A stretch of 64,000 nucleotides of DNA from positions 372,001 to 436,000 of the forward strand of contig CANTFK010000991.1 in the NCBI GenBank assembly GCA_947646735.1, in the 5' to 3' direction. Position numbers and translations under genes: made by a program. A model generated the notes under the pieces. It saw only the letters and a list, made by a program, of their open reading frames with translations. It had not been told where the DNA came from and did no database searches. This stretch comes from Peronospora farinosa (lineage: Eukaryota > Oomycota > Peronosporomycetes > Peronosporales > Peronosporaceae). This document shows, one piece after another, positions 10,359 to 21,101 of this stretch. Numbering within the stretch: the first letter of the stretch is position 1; the number at the start of each line of letters is the position of its first letter.

Positions 10359-10854
10359 ACGAAGACATTATAGCAATATGTCATAAGAATGCAAATTCAT
10401 ACTGTATGCAATCTTACACTTTTTTAAATGTAACATCTCAATTGTCACTACTTGCTTTTCATTCCAGAAATCGTCAGTGTATACCCTAGAATCTTGTTGT
10501 ACATCGTTATCTGGAAGCGTTTAATATCCTAGGGCATATGCGACGTGTGTACCTCTAAATTGTATTTTACATTACCCACTTAGCCATAAGGTTACAGTTC
10601 ACGTGTTTAATGTGCTGACACGAAGTGCATCCAGGCAAATCTCTTTCGAAGTGATATTTCGAATAGTTTCCGATTTCTACAACAAAATGTCAAAACTACA
10701 TTTACCCAACATCTACCCGTTTTATTGAGATCATGCAGCGTACCTTAAGTGTGAAGCAGCCGCATGTGACGCATAACCGCGGTGAGTAAAAAGCGAATAG
10801 TTCCTAGGCGCGACTATGGATATCCGTTCTAGCTCTTTTAGGAGGAAGCACGAG
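10359..10854. other. Intergenic stretch
   Basis: AT-rich, no supported gene; ends at a family 2 LTR remnant. Confidence 0.6.
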
Positions 10855-11156
10855 TGTAAAGGGGTTACACAACGGTTGGAACATCATACCGAAAGAACAT
10901 CATGGTTGAAGTTTCTGTATTGCATGTATGTATTTCTAATACCGGTCCTTTTTGAAGGGGTATTGGATTTGAGCAATATAATAAAGGTATCAGTAATACC
11001 TTATACTATCGGTATCGGCTCCAAAACTGATACAGCAGTACTAAGTACACCATACACTATGATTGGATGATTCCATATCCAGATACAGACGATGGCATAT
11101 GTTATAATAATTAATCTAGTGTAGAGTATTAAAAGTAGAAATATTCAGTGTATAAA
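10855..11156 (+). repeat. Truncated family 2 LTR (5' part only)
   Basis: Starts TGTAAAGGGGTTACAC, parallel to the family 2 LTR starts at 11157 and 44629, and follows them to about the TTAATCTAGTGTAG block before a new LTR begins. It is more diverged than those two and includes its own hairpin (AAGGTAT/ATACCTT at 10984-11002) at the place where the others have a different hairpin. Confidence 0.75.
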
Positions 11157-11755
11157 TGTATCGGGGTTACACGACGGTTGTGACATCATTCCGAAAGTTT
11201 ACGGTTGAAGCTTCTTTTTATTGCATATAATGCATTCTTACTACTTCTCTTTAAAGAGGTATTAAGTATGATACGGTAATCGGTTTACCGTATCATATTG
11301 ATTAGGATTCGATAAATCGATAACGCTGTACGAAGTACATCATACACAGATGTTTTAGACGATACGTCGTCCAATAGCAAAGTCTGCATATTATAATTAC
11401 TACTGTATTATAGTAGTTAATCTAGTGTAGTGTACTTAGGGTAGGACTAACCATAAAATCTTAAAGCATAGATAAAATCAGTTCTCATTTTGAGTTTAAG
11501 ATCGCGAGTCGTTCTGACTTGCTCTCTTGTGCACTTCGTGCGTTGGTTCTTTGAACCTCTAAGCTTCTAGCTTATTCTTGCACTCTGTGCGTTGGTTCTA
11601 TGAACCTGAAGCTTATTGCTTGCAGACTAAAAGTCACTCCTAGTTCCTTAGAACAGGGTAACTTCTTAGTCGTCTAATTAGTTCTCTACAGTAAAACTAA
11701 GAGTCTTTCAGCCTAAAGGCTTCCTCTGTCTAAAGAGCTGTGCAGCTTCGCTACA
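11157..11755 (+). repeat. TE-B 5' LTR, family 2
   Basis: 599 bases, TGTATCGGGG...CGCTACA, matching 44629-45231. A 13-bp-arm hairpin lies at 11267-11297 with loop TCGGT. The PBS TGGTAGCACTCGTAG follows at 11758. Confidence 0.9.
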
Positions 11756-11815
11756 CTTGGTAGCACTCGTAGTCAATCCTACACCTGAGTCTTTAAAGAC
11801 TGACCCTCTGTGAGG

Positions 11816-12620
11816 ATGGAGAATCAAAATCACATCTCTGAGGCGCAACGAATAGCACTATATAGATTATCTACCTACGTTGGGCCCAATCAAATTGAGG
11901 CCCTTTTGGCTCAAGGCCCGGAGATCATCAATGCTCGCCTTGAGGCCTTCATGAATGATGAGGCAACGCTACTCGGGCAGGTTCACGACCAGGCAGCGTC
12001 AGCTGGTACCTGTGCCCGATGTAGAGACAAAGGCTCGCTCACTCGTTATAAACGCTAAAACCTTTGAGGGGAGCGAGGGAGAAAATCTTCTCCTCTGGAT
12101 CCGGAAGTTGAAATAGCAATGGAAGCCGCCATGCTTGTGTCAGATAAGCAACGAGTTGGCTTGGCCATTTCTAAGCTCGGTAGAAGAGCTAGAGAGTGGG
12201 ATCTAACGAACAATGTCTCTGTAAATGCCGTATTCCCCACATGGAAAATGCTTAAAAAGCAATTAACTTGTGTGTTTGCACCGCCTAATCAGGCTTATCG
12301 TGTGCGCTCACGTTTCTTAGCTACCCGACAGGGTAAGAAAGAATTGTCGGACTATGTCCAAGAGTTGAGAACTCTCATTGCTGCTATGCAGCAGAACCCT
12401 CTGGCAGAGGAAGTCTGCGTGAATGACTTCTTACTGGTGTCGCCAGGACAAAAAAAAATCGTAACCCTTCAGCTTTCGAAGAGGCAATGAGCATAGCGTT
12501 TAACGATGAGTTCAATATCAAATCTGCTCGCTATGTTCTGACATGGTATCATTCAAATGCCTCTAATAGGGCGGAACCCATGGACCTCAGCCATGCTGAA
12601 GAAGCTGAGCTTCAAGCTGC
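11816..12620 (+). pseudogene. gag: TE-B gag N-terminal part, broken
   Basis: ATG at 11816 starts MENQNHISEAQRIALYRLS, the family 2 capsid start. A frameshift near 12004-12120 relative to TE-G removes part of the middle; the capsid core with VFAPPNQAYRVRSR (about 12277-12315) is readable. A run of nine A at 12450-12458 is followed by a stop, and the proper frame resumes in another phase up to the inversion breakpoint at 12620, just before the zinc knuckle. Confidence 0.8.
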
Positions 12621-14134
12621 GAGTGCGTAGATTTGCTCTCGAGCACCATACCGATGCGTGTTTTGCACGAAATAACTCGTCAATGACGTCACACGGTTCT
12701 ATAGGTAAAGTGCACTGCCGTGTTACGCAGTATATGGTTCCAGGAACCAAGTCAATCTCATGACATACACCTATCAGGGGGCAGAACAAACGGTTGATAA
12801 TAGCACACCACGTCCTAAAATTCCTTAGCTAAAGGGTAGTAGGTATCCGAGGGTTACTCAGCATAGATGATCCACAACATGCACTAAGTGCCGTCTTTGT
12901 ATCTTCAAGGAGCGTTTCATCGACAAGCGAGGATGAGTCCAACTCGAAGTTAGGCCGAATGACCACCATATCATATAGATTACCAGCCTTCAAGGCTCGA
13001 TGAAATTCATCCACAGACATTTCGTCTAGCTATAAGAGAGCACTTAGTAATGGGAGGGCCTCAAGGTCAACCTCACCATCTGCATCACCTGTCACTCCGT
13101 TGACCACGGTGTACAACTGGTCACTGACATTACTACGCGATAAAACAGACGCTTTACGTCTCGCAGCCGCCATCTGGCGAAGCTGCCGTCTCATTGACGA
13201 GACCGCACCTTTTAGAGTACTTGTGATATCATCATCCTCAAGGTCAACAGATTCCTAGACCTTAATCTGCTCTATACGAGAGCCGATGTCATTACCGACA
13301 TCCAGTGTCTCATTATTACTATGAGTTTCACTCAATGGAGTACGTGCCGTTCCACTAAGTGTCACTGAGCTCTGATTGACACTATTATTATTAACATTGG
13401 AGTTTATCAACTCAGACACTCCAATGTCCAGCACACTAACTGAATCAGTTAATGGCTCGCGCCTATAACACTTCTGTTTCCCTAGCGAAGGTGGGTTCAT
13501 GACTCTCCAAAGCTTCGCTAGGAACATTGCGCGTTGCGCATAAAGTTTTGGATCTCCAATCGATTCATGGCTCATGGCGTTCCAGCCAAGCCGTACCGAG
13601 AATGAGATCATATCTCGAGTCCAAATCTAGGACAAGACACTGTTCAACGCTACTAAAGTCTAAAAAATTTACACCTAAGATTAACGGAACCTTAGGAACG
13701 GTGACACGTACACCTGTCGCGAGACGAACGGTTATACTGTCACACTCTTGTGCTTCTGACGCCTCAGTATACAGCTGACTCCGTTCAAGGAAATAACGTC
13801 GGACATAATTACCCGACGCCCCTGAGTCAATAAAATTGACCATGGCTTCTCAAAGCCTTTAACGGTTGCCGACACAACCAACAAGCCTGGCTTGTATTCC
13901 TGCTCCATGGAAGCTTCCACAGAACCACCTGGCGATAGTTTACCTCTACCTCCTAGAGGCTCAACAGAATCTATATCTTGGCGCGGGGCGCCGTACTGGA
14001 AGTTGACATTTCCCCCTGCCGTTCTCGCATTTTGGCTAGGAGCAGGGTTACGGCTCTGCTTATGCTGACGCTGCTTTCGCAACGTACAGCTGCCTAGTGC
14101 TTCCGCACATGTAACATCTACGGATGTTACCTGG
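12621..14134 (-). pseudogene. Inverted family 2 segment: zinc knuckle remnant, protease, linker, RT start
   Basis: Read on the minus strand from 14134: remains of the nucleocapsid after the CCHC knuckle, a protease region (DSGASGNYVRR near 13835-13800 and YDLILGTAWLERHEPW near 13617-13560), a linker with repeated GSRIEQIKV-type phrases near 13290-13255, and the first strand of RT (GVCHEIDLVPG near 12770-12738). Stops and frameshifts occur throughout. Order and content match 46135-47500 of TE-G plus the beginning of RT, which TE-G lacks. Confidence 0.82.
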
Positions 14135-14140
14135 ATGTTC

Positions 14141-14892
14141 AGCTTGCTTTTCAGCAACTCAAACACATGACGCCAAGAACCCGACGTAAAACGCGGATCC
14201 CGGTCCGATACTATGGACTCGGGCATCCCGTGTAGTCGATACACGTGATCCAGAAACAAGAGGGCAGCCTCTTTTCCCGAGATCTTGGTGCTACATGGTG
14301 CCAAATGCACCATCTTGCTCAGTCTGTCTAAAAATACGACGAGCCCCGTCCTGCCTTTATGGTCAGGCGGTAAGTCAAACATGAAGTCCGAACTGACCGA
14401 CGTCCAACACTCAGTTGGAATCGGCAGTGACTTCAGTGGAGCACTGTTCGAAGTTGCAGGCTTTATGCGCTGACACTCTTCGCAAGAGCGAATATAGTTG
14501 GCCACCCACCGATATAGATGGGGCCACCAAAATTCCTCTGACACTCGTAAGAATGTCTTTTCACGGCCCAGATGACCACTAGATGGCGCATCATGGCACT
14601 CGTGAAGTATCATCAGCTTGAGATCTGTGTCATGAGGGACATAGATTCTCAAGGGATCACAGGGTGACAGTTGATGCCATAACAGGCCATCACTGTAACT
14701 AAAGCGATTTAGTTTCGCTTTGAGGTGCGACAGAAGGGTAACCTTTCGTACACCAAAATGATCCATCAGCAGGCGACAATGTTCGTCCTGACTGTAACAC
14801 TCCTTTATATCGGAGGCCATTGAGCTCGTCACATGGTAGGCCTTCATGGCTGCCAGTGTTGACGACTCAACTTGCGTTTTCGCACGAGACAC
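14141..14892 (-). pseudogene. TE-C integrase, truncated and fused to family 2 sequence
   Basis: HHCC region and the first two catalytic Asp (SSDFMFDLP; SDRDPRFTSGSW) are readable. The protein then runs without a stop across the junction near 14135 into family 2 sequence read in a non-native frame, ending at 13732, so the 386-codon frame is chimeric. The catalytic Glu block (TDGQTER) is missing. The frame is an accident of the junction, not a designed fusion. Confidence 0.85.
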
Positions 14893-14929
14893 ACTATCCT
14901 GGTGTCTTGCCTCGAATTCTGGGGTCTGC

Positions 14930-16402
14930 GCGATAACGCGTCAGCCAAGACATTCGACTTCCCCGGCTTATGTTCAACATTGAAATTAAATTCAGAGAAG
15001 AATGTTAGCCATCTTGCCATTCTCGGCGAGAGGTGCGGTGAATTTATAGCGGTCCGCAGTAATGCGTGATCCGTATAAACCACAAAAGGTTCGGTGCCCA
15101 AGAGGTGCACCCACAAGGGCATACTTAATTGAAAGTATCTCCTTGTCATGCACAGGGTAGTTCAGCTCTGCGGCTTTCAAAAGCCGATACTGATAAGAAA
15201 TGACACGGTCAACGCCGTTGTCATCCTTCTGCATGAGCGCGCTGCCGATTTCAAAATTGCTTGCATCGCAGACGACGCTAAAGGGCTTATCCGCGTCTGG
15301 CAATGCCAAGATCGGTGCCTCTACAAGAGATTGCTTCACTGATGTGAACGAATCTACTTGCTCCTTTGACCAAGTCCATTCTGTATCCTTTTTCAAAAGG
15401 TCAGATAATGGCTTAGTCTGCTCCGCATAATTCTTGCTGTACTTATGCAAGTAATTAGCGAGCCCAAGGAATTGGCGCAAATCCTTCACGTGTCGTGGGA
15501 CTGGCCATTCCTTTACAGCCTTTACCTTTTCTGGGTCTGCTCGTACACCATGTGCACCTACGATGCAGCCCAGTACAGGTATCTCGGGGACCCCTATTAC
15601 GCACTTTTGAAAGTTAACGTATAATTGAGCATCACCCAAAGTCTGCAACACAGCGTCTAAATGACGCTTGTGCGACTCCATCGCGCTCAGACCGTCCTCC
15701 GCCCTACTATGCACGAATACATCGTCAAAGTAATGGGGCGCATAGACATGGTGCTGACGCATCACGTGAGCCGCCACTCTGTTAAATGTTGCCGGAGCAT
15801 TTTTCAACCCTTGTGGCATCACAAGCCACTCCCACAACATACCGCTTGAGGTGCTTACTGCTGTTTTGGCTACATCAGTATCTTTCATGGAAAGTTGGTA
15901 GTAGCCATCCTTCAGATCCAACGCAAAAAGATAGTTGACTTTCCCATGGAATTCAACAAAACATATTTCCACGGGATCGGCGTTTGAGCCGGAATGGTGG
16001 ACGTGTTCAGCTTAGTATAAGCATGAACCACGCGCCATCCACCTGTTGTTTTCGCACATAGAAGGTCGGGCTGCAGTGAGGCGACTTGCTCTCACGTACA
16101 TGTCCCGCCTTGACTCGCTTGTCGAAGAACTCATCGATGTAATCTACTTGTTCCTTCGGCAACGGCCATTGCCTGGTCACACAATACTTGGTGCCAGGCT
16201 CCAGGTCAATCTCGTGCGTGATGCCCCTATCGGCCGGTAGGCGGCTCGGCACTTCTGCTGGAAACACATCACGGTGTTTCCACAGAACATCATAGAACGG
16301 GCTGTCCTTCAAGGCATCCCAGCCTTGAGCAGCGAACCGTTTCTTCTTGTCGGTATTCAAGACGCTCTCGTCCATTGTGGACGACGAGCAACAGTCCACC
16401 AC
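14930..16402 (-). pseudogene. pol: TE-C reverse transcriptase and RNase H, broken
   Basis: RT block 15972-14992 is open for 326 codons and holds DLKDGYYQL, VMPQGLKNAPATF, YFDDVFVHSR and the RNase H VVCDASNFEIGSALM block, making it the best preserved RT in family 1 here. The upstream part (16402-16007) is in another frame because of the two family-wide lesions. RNase H breaks near 15100 (YTDH region shifted) and its tail runs to about 14930 with SPRMARWLTFF and VLADALSRR. Confidence 0.87.
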
Positions 16403-16405
16403 GTT

Positions 16406-17480
16406 CTATTCTGGAACTGGTGCGACTATCTCGTGGATCTTTCCTTCCTTTAAGTCGGACAGGAACAGATCCCACGTCATCTCCGAGAGATTTACTATCT
16501 CCTCGGCAGATGCCAAGACAAGTTGGAGCACCTCAACTGAGGATGCCTCCGGCATTTTGTCTTCGACGGCCTCGAACAACTCGTTCGTAGGTCCGTTCTC
16601 TTGGACCGAGACTGATCCAAGGGTTACTCGTTTCGACGTGTCCTTGATCGTCTTAATACGTCTGGTGCTCGTTCTTCGAGTCACCACGACCTTTGACCTG
16701 GAAGAAGGTGTCGTTGCTATCTCAGCTAACGCACTCCTTCCAACCGCACCAGGCTCATGGCTCTGCACCGGTTCTTGTGGCGCTTGACTTCCTTTCAGCC
16801 CACCATCCACTGCCACAGGCTCTCGGCTCTGTGCAGGACTATTGGACGCATGACTACTTGTCATCGTCCCATTAACTACACCGGTCTTTTCGGCCTGGGT
16901 AAGAATATGTGTCACCTGGCTTTCTGCCAGTGCACTTCCAACTACACCACTCCTTTCGAGCTGGGTAGTTCCTGGTGTCGATTAACATACCGTCATCGCA
17001 CCCTCGACTGTGTTGGACACAGCATCAGCCACATAAGCCTCTCGCAAGAGCACATCCTTTCTGGTGTCTTGCGTAGAGTTGGCGACTGTGCGTGTACGCC
17101 AGTCTATCCATGGTTGGTGTTTAGCCAACCAAGGCATGCCTAGGATGAGGTCATACGGACTCTCCATACCTAGCACTGTAAACTTCTCTTTACAAGAGAA
17201 GTCACTGAAACAGAAGGCGAGTTCAACCTGAACTTCCTATGATTTTACGAGCGCGCCGTTCGCTAAACGAACGATCGCCTCTTCTCGCTTGACACCCTGG
17301 CAAAGTGACTTATAACTCGCCGGTCTCTTTTTCAGAGCCGCAAGTTTCAAAAAATTCTGTAATGCACCCGAATCCACGAGAAGGTCACCACTTGGTCATA
17401 GCCTCGTACTCGAGTGCTATAGACCAAAAGGGTTGAGGTCCGACCTTTCGGAACCTCAGGGACTATGCTACTCATTTGTT
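16406..17480 (-). pseudogene. TE-C protease and pre-RT linker, broken
   Basis: The D-S-G-A active-site block is present near 17376-17365 but is one base out of frame from the sequence before it, and a second block (ESPYDLILGMPWLAKHQPW) follows at 17161-17105. A stop at 16982 splits the acidic/Ser-rich linker, which continues 16915-16406. The same frameshift before D-S-G is seen in TE-F. Confidence 0.78.
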
Positions 17481-17537
17481 CGATCACTCTGAACTTAGGG
17501 GTAGCTTCAGAGTCCGCAACAGTAGGGCATCCCGCCC

Positions 17538-18596
17538 CTACTGCGCTTCCGCATTTCCCGACCCATCTTGGGCAGGTGCTGAACCCGTGCGTCGTGCACG
17601 CTGGTTTTTCGCACCTCCCTTCGGCTTGGGAGACTTTTTGCCGGCTGCCTTAGCACCAGCAGCTACTTCGGCATAGCAGCGAGCCATCATATGGCCTCGC
17701 TTGCCGCACTTGTAGCAGATCACATCTGCATTGCCTAACTCCATAGGAGTGGCATCAGACTTCTCGGACGACGGCCTGTAATAGGCTGTCGCCGAGGCGC
17801 TGTTGTAGGATTGCTCCTCAACTAAGGCAATGTTAATTGCCTCTTCCATCGTCGCTGGCACCTTTCTGAAAAGAGCCTGACGCGATGGGCCGTGCCTAAG
17901 TCCATTCATGAACGTGGCCACCTTGATACGCTCTGGTATCGGTTCCCCATTAATGGACGCCGACAGCGAACGCATCTCCTGCACAAATTCTTGCAGAGAG
18001 CGTTTCGCCTGTCGTGCTATAAAGAAGCGCGCCATAAGAAACACTTCGTTGCTAGGCGGCTGATACATGGCGCGAATCTTTGACTTAAAGATCGCCCATG
18101 ATGGAAACGCATCAGCATTTTTGGTAAGCGCAGAGTAAGCTCAATCTTACGCTTTGCCACGCAAATTTGACATACCATTCTGGTGTCGTCTTCGATGAGC
18201 TTCGCCGCTCCACATTGCTCAACTGCTTTTAGCCAGTGAACAATCGTGTGAGGGCGTCCCAACGAACTTCGAAGGGTCCATCCGAATGGGCCTCGGTTGA
18301 GTAGGCCGGGCAGAGAGCGTCTCAACAGTTCTGTTGAGCGCCTCATTCCGTGCCTGCTCAATCCTAAGATCATCCTGAGTCTTAGTGATGGACTCAGCCG
18401 TGGCTTATCTGCTTGCATCGGACGCGTTTCTACTCTGTCCGAGCACAAACGTCTCAAAATGCTCCAACTGAGCAACATGTTGCTCAGGAGGACAATGCAA
18501 GAGGTTGACCAGGGCTTGTTCTCCAAGTCCCTGCGCCATATGCTCTTCCAACTCCCTATGATGTTGGGAGAGGTGAGGGAAGTCACTCCAGTCCAT
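17538..18596 (-). pseudogene. gag: TE-C gag, frameshifted
   Basis: ATG at 18596 starts MDWSDFPHLSQHHRELEEHM as in TE-F. The frame is lost near 18405 and regained at 18068-17538, which includes the capsid end and one CCHC knuckle (CYKCGKRGHMMARCY near 17730-17686). A local rearrangement near 18110-18180 differs from TE-F. Stop at 17540-17538. Confidence 0.87.
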
Positions 18597-18650
18597 ATTA
18601 AGGACCATCTTAACCACACGCACGCTCAGAGAGATGGGTCGTGGGAAGGA

Positions 18651-18665
18651 CTACTAGTGCTACCA
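18651..18665 (-). promoter_or_regulatory. TE-C primer binding site
   Basis: Minus strand TGGTAGCACTAGTAG two bases inside the 5' LTR, as in TE-A and TE-F. Confidence 0.7.
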
Positions 18666-18667
18666 AG

Positions 18668-19266
18668 TGTATACGGGCACTTCTACGAAGTTGCCTCGTG
18701 CTACTAGCACACACCTTCAGCACAAGCGAGGAAGCGGTTAGAACGTCTTACCTTCGCGTGCGAGGGTGGTTAGGAGGTTGGTCGACTGCTTAAGCAGTCG
18801 TACCACCAGTTGCCTCTCGCTTAAGCGAGAGTGCAATGAACTTCTAAACAAGAAATCACCGGCGTCACGCAGAAGCTTCTTCAGCTTCTCGTGCGCGGTG
18901 CTTATGTGTTTAGCAAATTCAAGACTGAGCTATATTTAATGAATTATAATTAATATAAACTTAACTACTGATTGGTTATATATGTATATAGATCGGATAC
19001 GCGACTCTTTAGAAGCGTATCCTGTCGCATGAGTTTAAATCTAGATTTAAACTTGCGACTGACGTCCTTCTGAGACGTCGCGATGCCTAGCTTCAACTAG
19101 CGTCATCCCTTCCCATGTGAATCCATTAATGGATATCACATTCACGAGGGTGGATCACATTTGTGTATCGCACCCAAGTGACAGGTCAAAAATAATCATG
19201 GATACTTTTAGACCAAACATTAAGTATATTACTTAATGTTTACGTGTAACTAGATGCCCTGTTACA
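18668..19266 (-). repeat. TE-C 5' LTR
   Basis: 599 bases with TG...CA ends; on the plus strand it reads TGTATACGGG to CCTGTTACA. Matches the TE-A and TE-F LTRs. Confidence 0.92.
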
Positions 19267-20402
19267 TACATCTAACCCCTTCGAGGTTCTCACAATGTGA
19301 AAAGCATTTTTATATTTCTGGTGACAGCTAATTTATCTTTCCGTTGTCCTTTGCTGTAGCGTACCACTTCACAAGCAAGAAGACGAGAATGATATGACAA
19401 CAGTAAAAGTTTCAACGTCGAGAAAACTCACACACATTCTCGGTAGCTGAGGCTTGTGGAAGTATAAGGTTCTTGAATTGATGCTTTCAGCTCATCCAGT
19501 TCTGTAGCAATCATGCGACAGTGTTCTCATCTACTTAACCTTTCGGCCCAAAATGAGCTACGCTTAAAGGCTTTCAATCGAATGCCTTCTCTGCTATTTC
19601 GAATACGGCTCATCGTTCCGTACAAACTACGCCGCCGACACAAGGGGGCTGCTGGATAAGCTCGTGGAGCATTAGTCTTCAAAAAGGCTGTGTTGGTTTA
19701 GGCCATGATCTCCTTATTGCTGAAGCAGAAGCTTTGCAAAGAGGTGGACGGTTTTGTGAACCGCGACAAGACGATAAAAAGGAAGCTGCGGCTGCTCGTG
19801 ACCGCGAAGCTACTGCTAGCGCCACGAAGATTAAGACACCTGGCCAGGAGATCGTTGTGGTGAAGTTCGAAGCCTTACAATCTCAAAGCTCGGACGGGAT
19901 ATAGCTAGAGGCCATGAGCACGATCATCCCGACGGCAGCTCGTGATCCTCAGTATGGACTTTAACATGTTTAAGACGGCAGCCTTCAACGCAATTGAGCC
20001 AGGAGCACATTGACCTAAAGCAGCTAGACGCGCGTAAGTTGGTGATTTACACCATGGTCGTGATGATAAGAAAAGATAGCGGCGCGCGACACGCTACAGG
20101 TCAGGCCAATATTATGTAGAAGGTGGAGGAGGCTGCGGCACTCGTCAAGGCGTTCATTGATAGGTGATCGATGTCAATACACTCTCGTGCTATGGCTGTC
20201 GGGTCCATGTATTCTTTTTTTCTAGATAACACAACGTAAGCAAGATTTTATGACACCAGTGGGAACTTCAATGTTAACCACAATATTTTGCTATAGTTAG
20301 TTATCACGACTTAAGCGATTGAACGGGAACGTTACCTGTGCGATAAGATAGTGACGCAGGAGGGTCACATCAATTCTCGTCAATCGGTTCAGTAATTATT
20401 TC
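19267..20402. other. Host-like sequence without an intact gene
   Basis: Between about 19700 and 20165 short plus-strand open pieces with plausible amino-acid use (for example a piece ending KTPGQEIVVVKFEAL before TAG near 19900, and DARKLVIYTMVVMIRKD near 20030) suggest an old decayed gene, but I cannot join or name it. The rest shows nothing I can support. Confidence 0.35.
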
Positions 20403-20471
20403 CTAGTTCTCAGCAGCCCCAGCGGATTTAACAGGAGGTAACTCGCCATTTGGAAGCACCTTGACATCCTT

Positions 20472-21068
20472 CTAGGGCAGCGCGTCATCAGTTCTCTTGA
20501 ACGCTTGAGTACGTTTAAACTTGCTGACTTTCTCTCTGGGCAGCGCGTCATCAGTTCTCTTGAACGCTTGAGTACGTTTAAACTTGCTGACTTTCTCTCT
20601 GGGCAGCGCGTCATCAAGATCATTAAGATCATTAAGACTTTTAGAACGTGTAAGCTTGTTTCCTTCCTCTCCGGACAGCGCGTTATCAAATCTATTAAAC
20701 CTTTCAGTACGTTTAAGGTCCTTGACTTTCTTCTCGAGCAGCGCGCCATTAAGATCATTAAGATCATTAAGACTTTTAAAACGTGTAAGCTTGTCTCCAA
20801 GCACCGCGTCATCAAAATTTAAATTGTTAGCACTTGTTTTAGAATCAGCCATCAACGATTGAAAGTTGAAGGGAGTCCTCTCTTCCCCGTCAGCGATATC
20901 AGCCTCGGTCACCTCTTCTCTTAGATTGCGACGCATTCCATCCGTCCGCTCGCGTTGAGAATTCACATCCAAGGTCTTGACTTGAATTAAGCCTTTCGAG
21001 CTCGCGACGATGCTGTCGCAAGCGATGGAGGTGAGAGTCACGAGTAGGAGAAACAGGTTCAAGTGCAT
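20472..21068 (-). CDS. RXLR-dEER secreted effector with C-terminal tandem repeats
   Basis: 198 codons. Residues 1-17 are a typical signal peptide core (MHLNLFLLLVTLTSIA). RNLR at 47-50 is a canonical RXLR motif, followed at once by EE and then GEER at 61-64 (dEER). Spacing is standard for Peronosporales effectors, which are secreted and act inside plant cells to alter immunity. The C-terminal half is made of degenerate lysine/arginine-rich repeats containing KSLNDLND and then exact 21-residue units of the type DDALPREKVSKFKRTQAF; no clear W or Y motif is seen. The stop at 20472-20474 falls inside the third copy of this repeat, where the other copies have an Arg codon; the next in-frame stop lies 22 codons further at 20403-20405, so the protein may have been shortened by a nonsense change or the repeat grew by copying. 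The ATG is the only one before the signal peptide and has an oomycete initiator about 30 bases upstream. Confidence 0.85.
   Translation of the reverse strand: MHLNLFLLLVTLTSIACDSIVASSKGLIQVKTLDVNSQRERTDGMRRNLREEVTEADIADGEERTPFNFQSLMADSKTSANNLNFDDAVLGDKLTRFKSLNDLNDLNGALLEKKVKDLKRTERFNRFDNALSGEEGNKLTRSKSLNDLNDLDDALPREKVSKFKRTQAFKRTDDALPREKVSKFKRTQAFKRTDDALP
20475..20600 (-). repeat. Two identical 63-bp tandem copies inside the RXLR gene
   Basis: Spacing of the GGGCAGCGCGTCATCAG block is exactly 63 bases (20475, 20538, 20601). Two whole copies are identical as read, so the duplication is recent; it preserves frame (21 codons). Confidence 0.9.
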
Positions 21069-21094
21069 GGTTTGTCTGGATCTCGTCCGATTCG

Positions 21095-21101
21095 GAAATG
21101 A
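21095..21101 (-). promoter_or_regulatory. Oomycete-type initiator before the RXLR gene
   Basis: On the minus strand TCATTTC followed by CGAATC lies 27-33 bases before the ATG at 21068, matching YCATTYY of oomycete core promoters. Confidence 0.5.

Larger units (their letters stand above)
11157..14134 (+). mobile_element. TE-B, family 2 Ty3/Gypsy fragment with an inverted middle segment
   Basis: Plus-strand 5' LTR and gag (11157-12620) run into 1514 bases of the same family in reverse (12621-14134). In TE-G the two sequences that meet these breakpoints are almost next to each other (about 46127-46135), so an inversion of the zinc-knuckle to RT segment is the simplest reading. The right side then joins truncated TE-C of another family. 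No 3' LTR remains. Confidence 0.85.
14135..19266 (-). mobile_element. TE-C, family 1 Ty3/Gypsy, 3' end missing
   Basis: Minus-strand element with 5' LTR (18668-19266), PBS, gag, protease, RT, RNase H and integrase to just after the second catalytic Asp. It stops within the integrase core at about 14135-14141 and is fused to the inverted TE-B segment. GPY/F, chromodomain, the antisense gene and the 3' LTR are absent. Very close to TE-A and TE-F in sequence. Confidence 0.93.

Noticed and set aside
16347..16787. Plus-strand frame of 146 codons inside TE-C (also minus strand at 1937-2377)
   Set aside because: It is the reverse of the acidic pre-RT linker; it appears in each family 1 copy only as a shadow of that sequence and shows no domain.
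20505..20862. Plus-strand frames of 92-105 codons across the RXLR repeats
   Set aside because: They are the antisense of exact tandem repeats of a well-supported effector gene on the minus strand.
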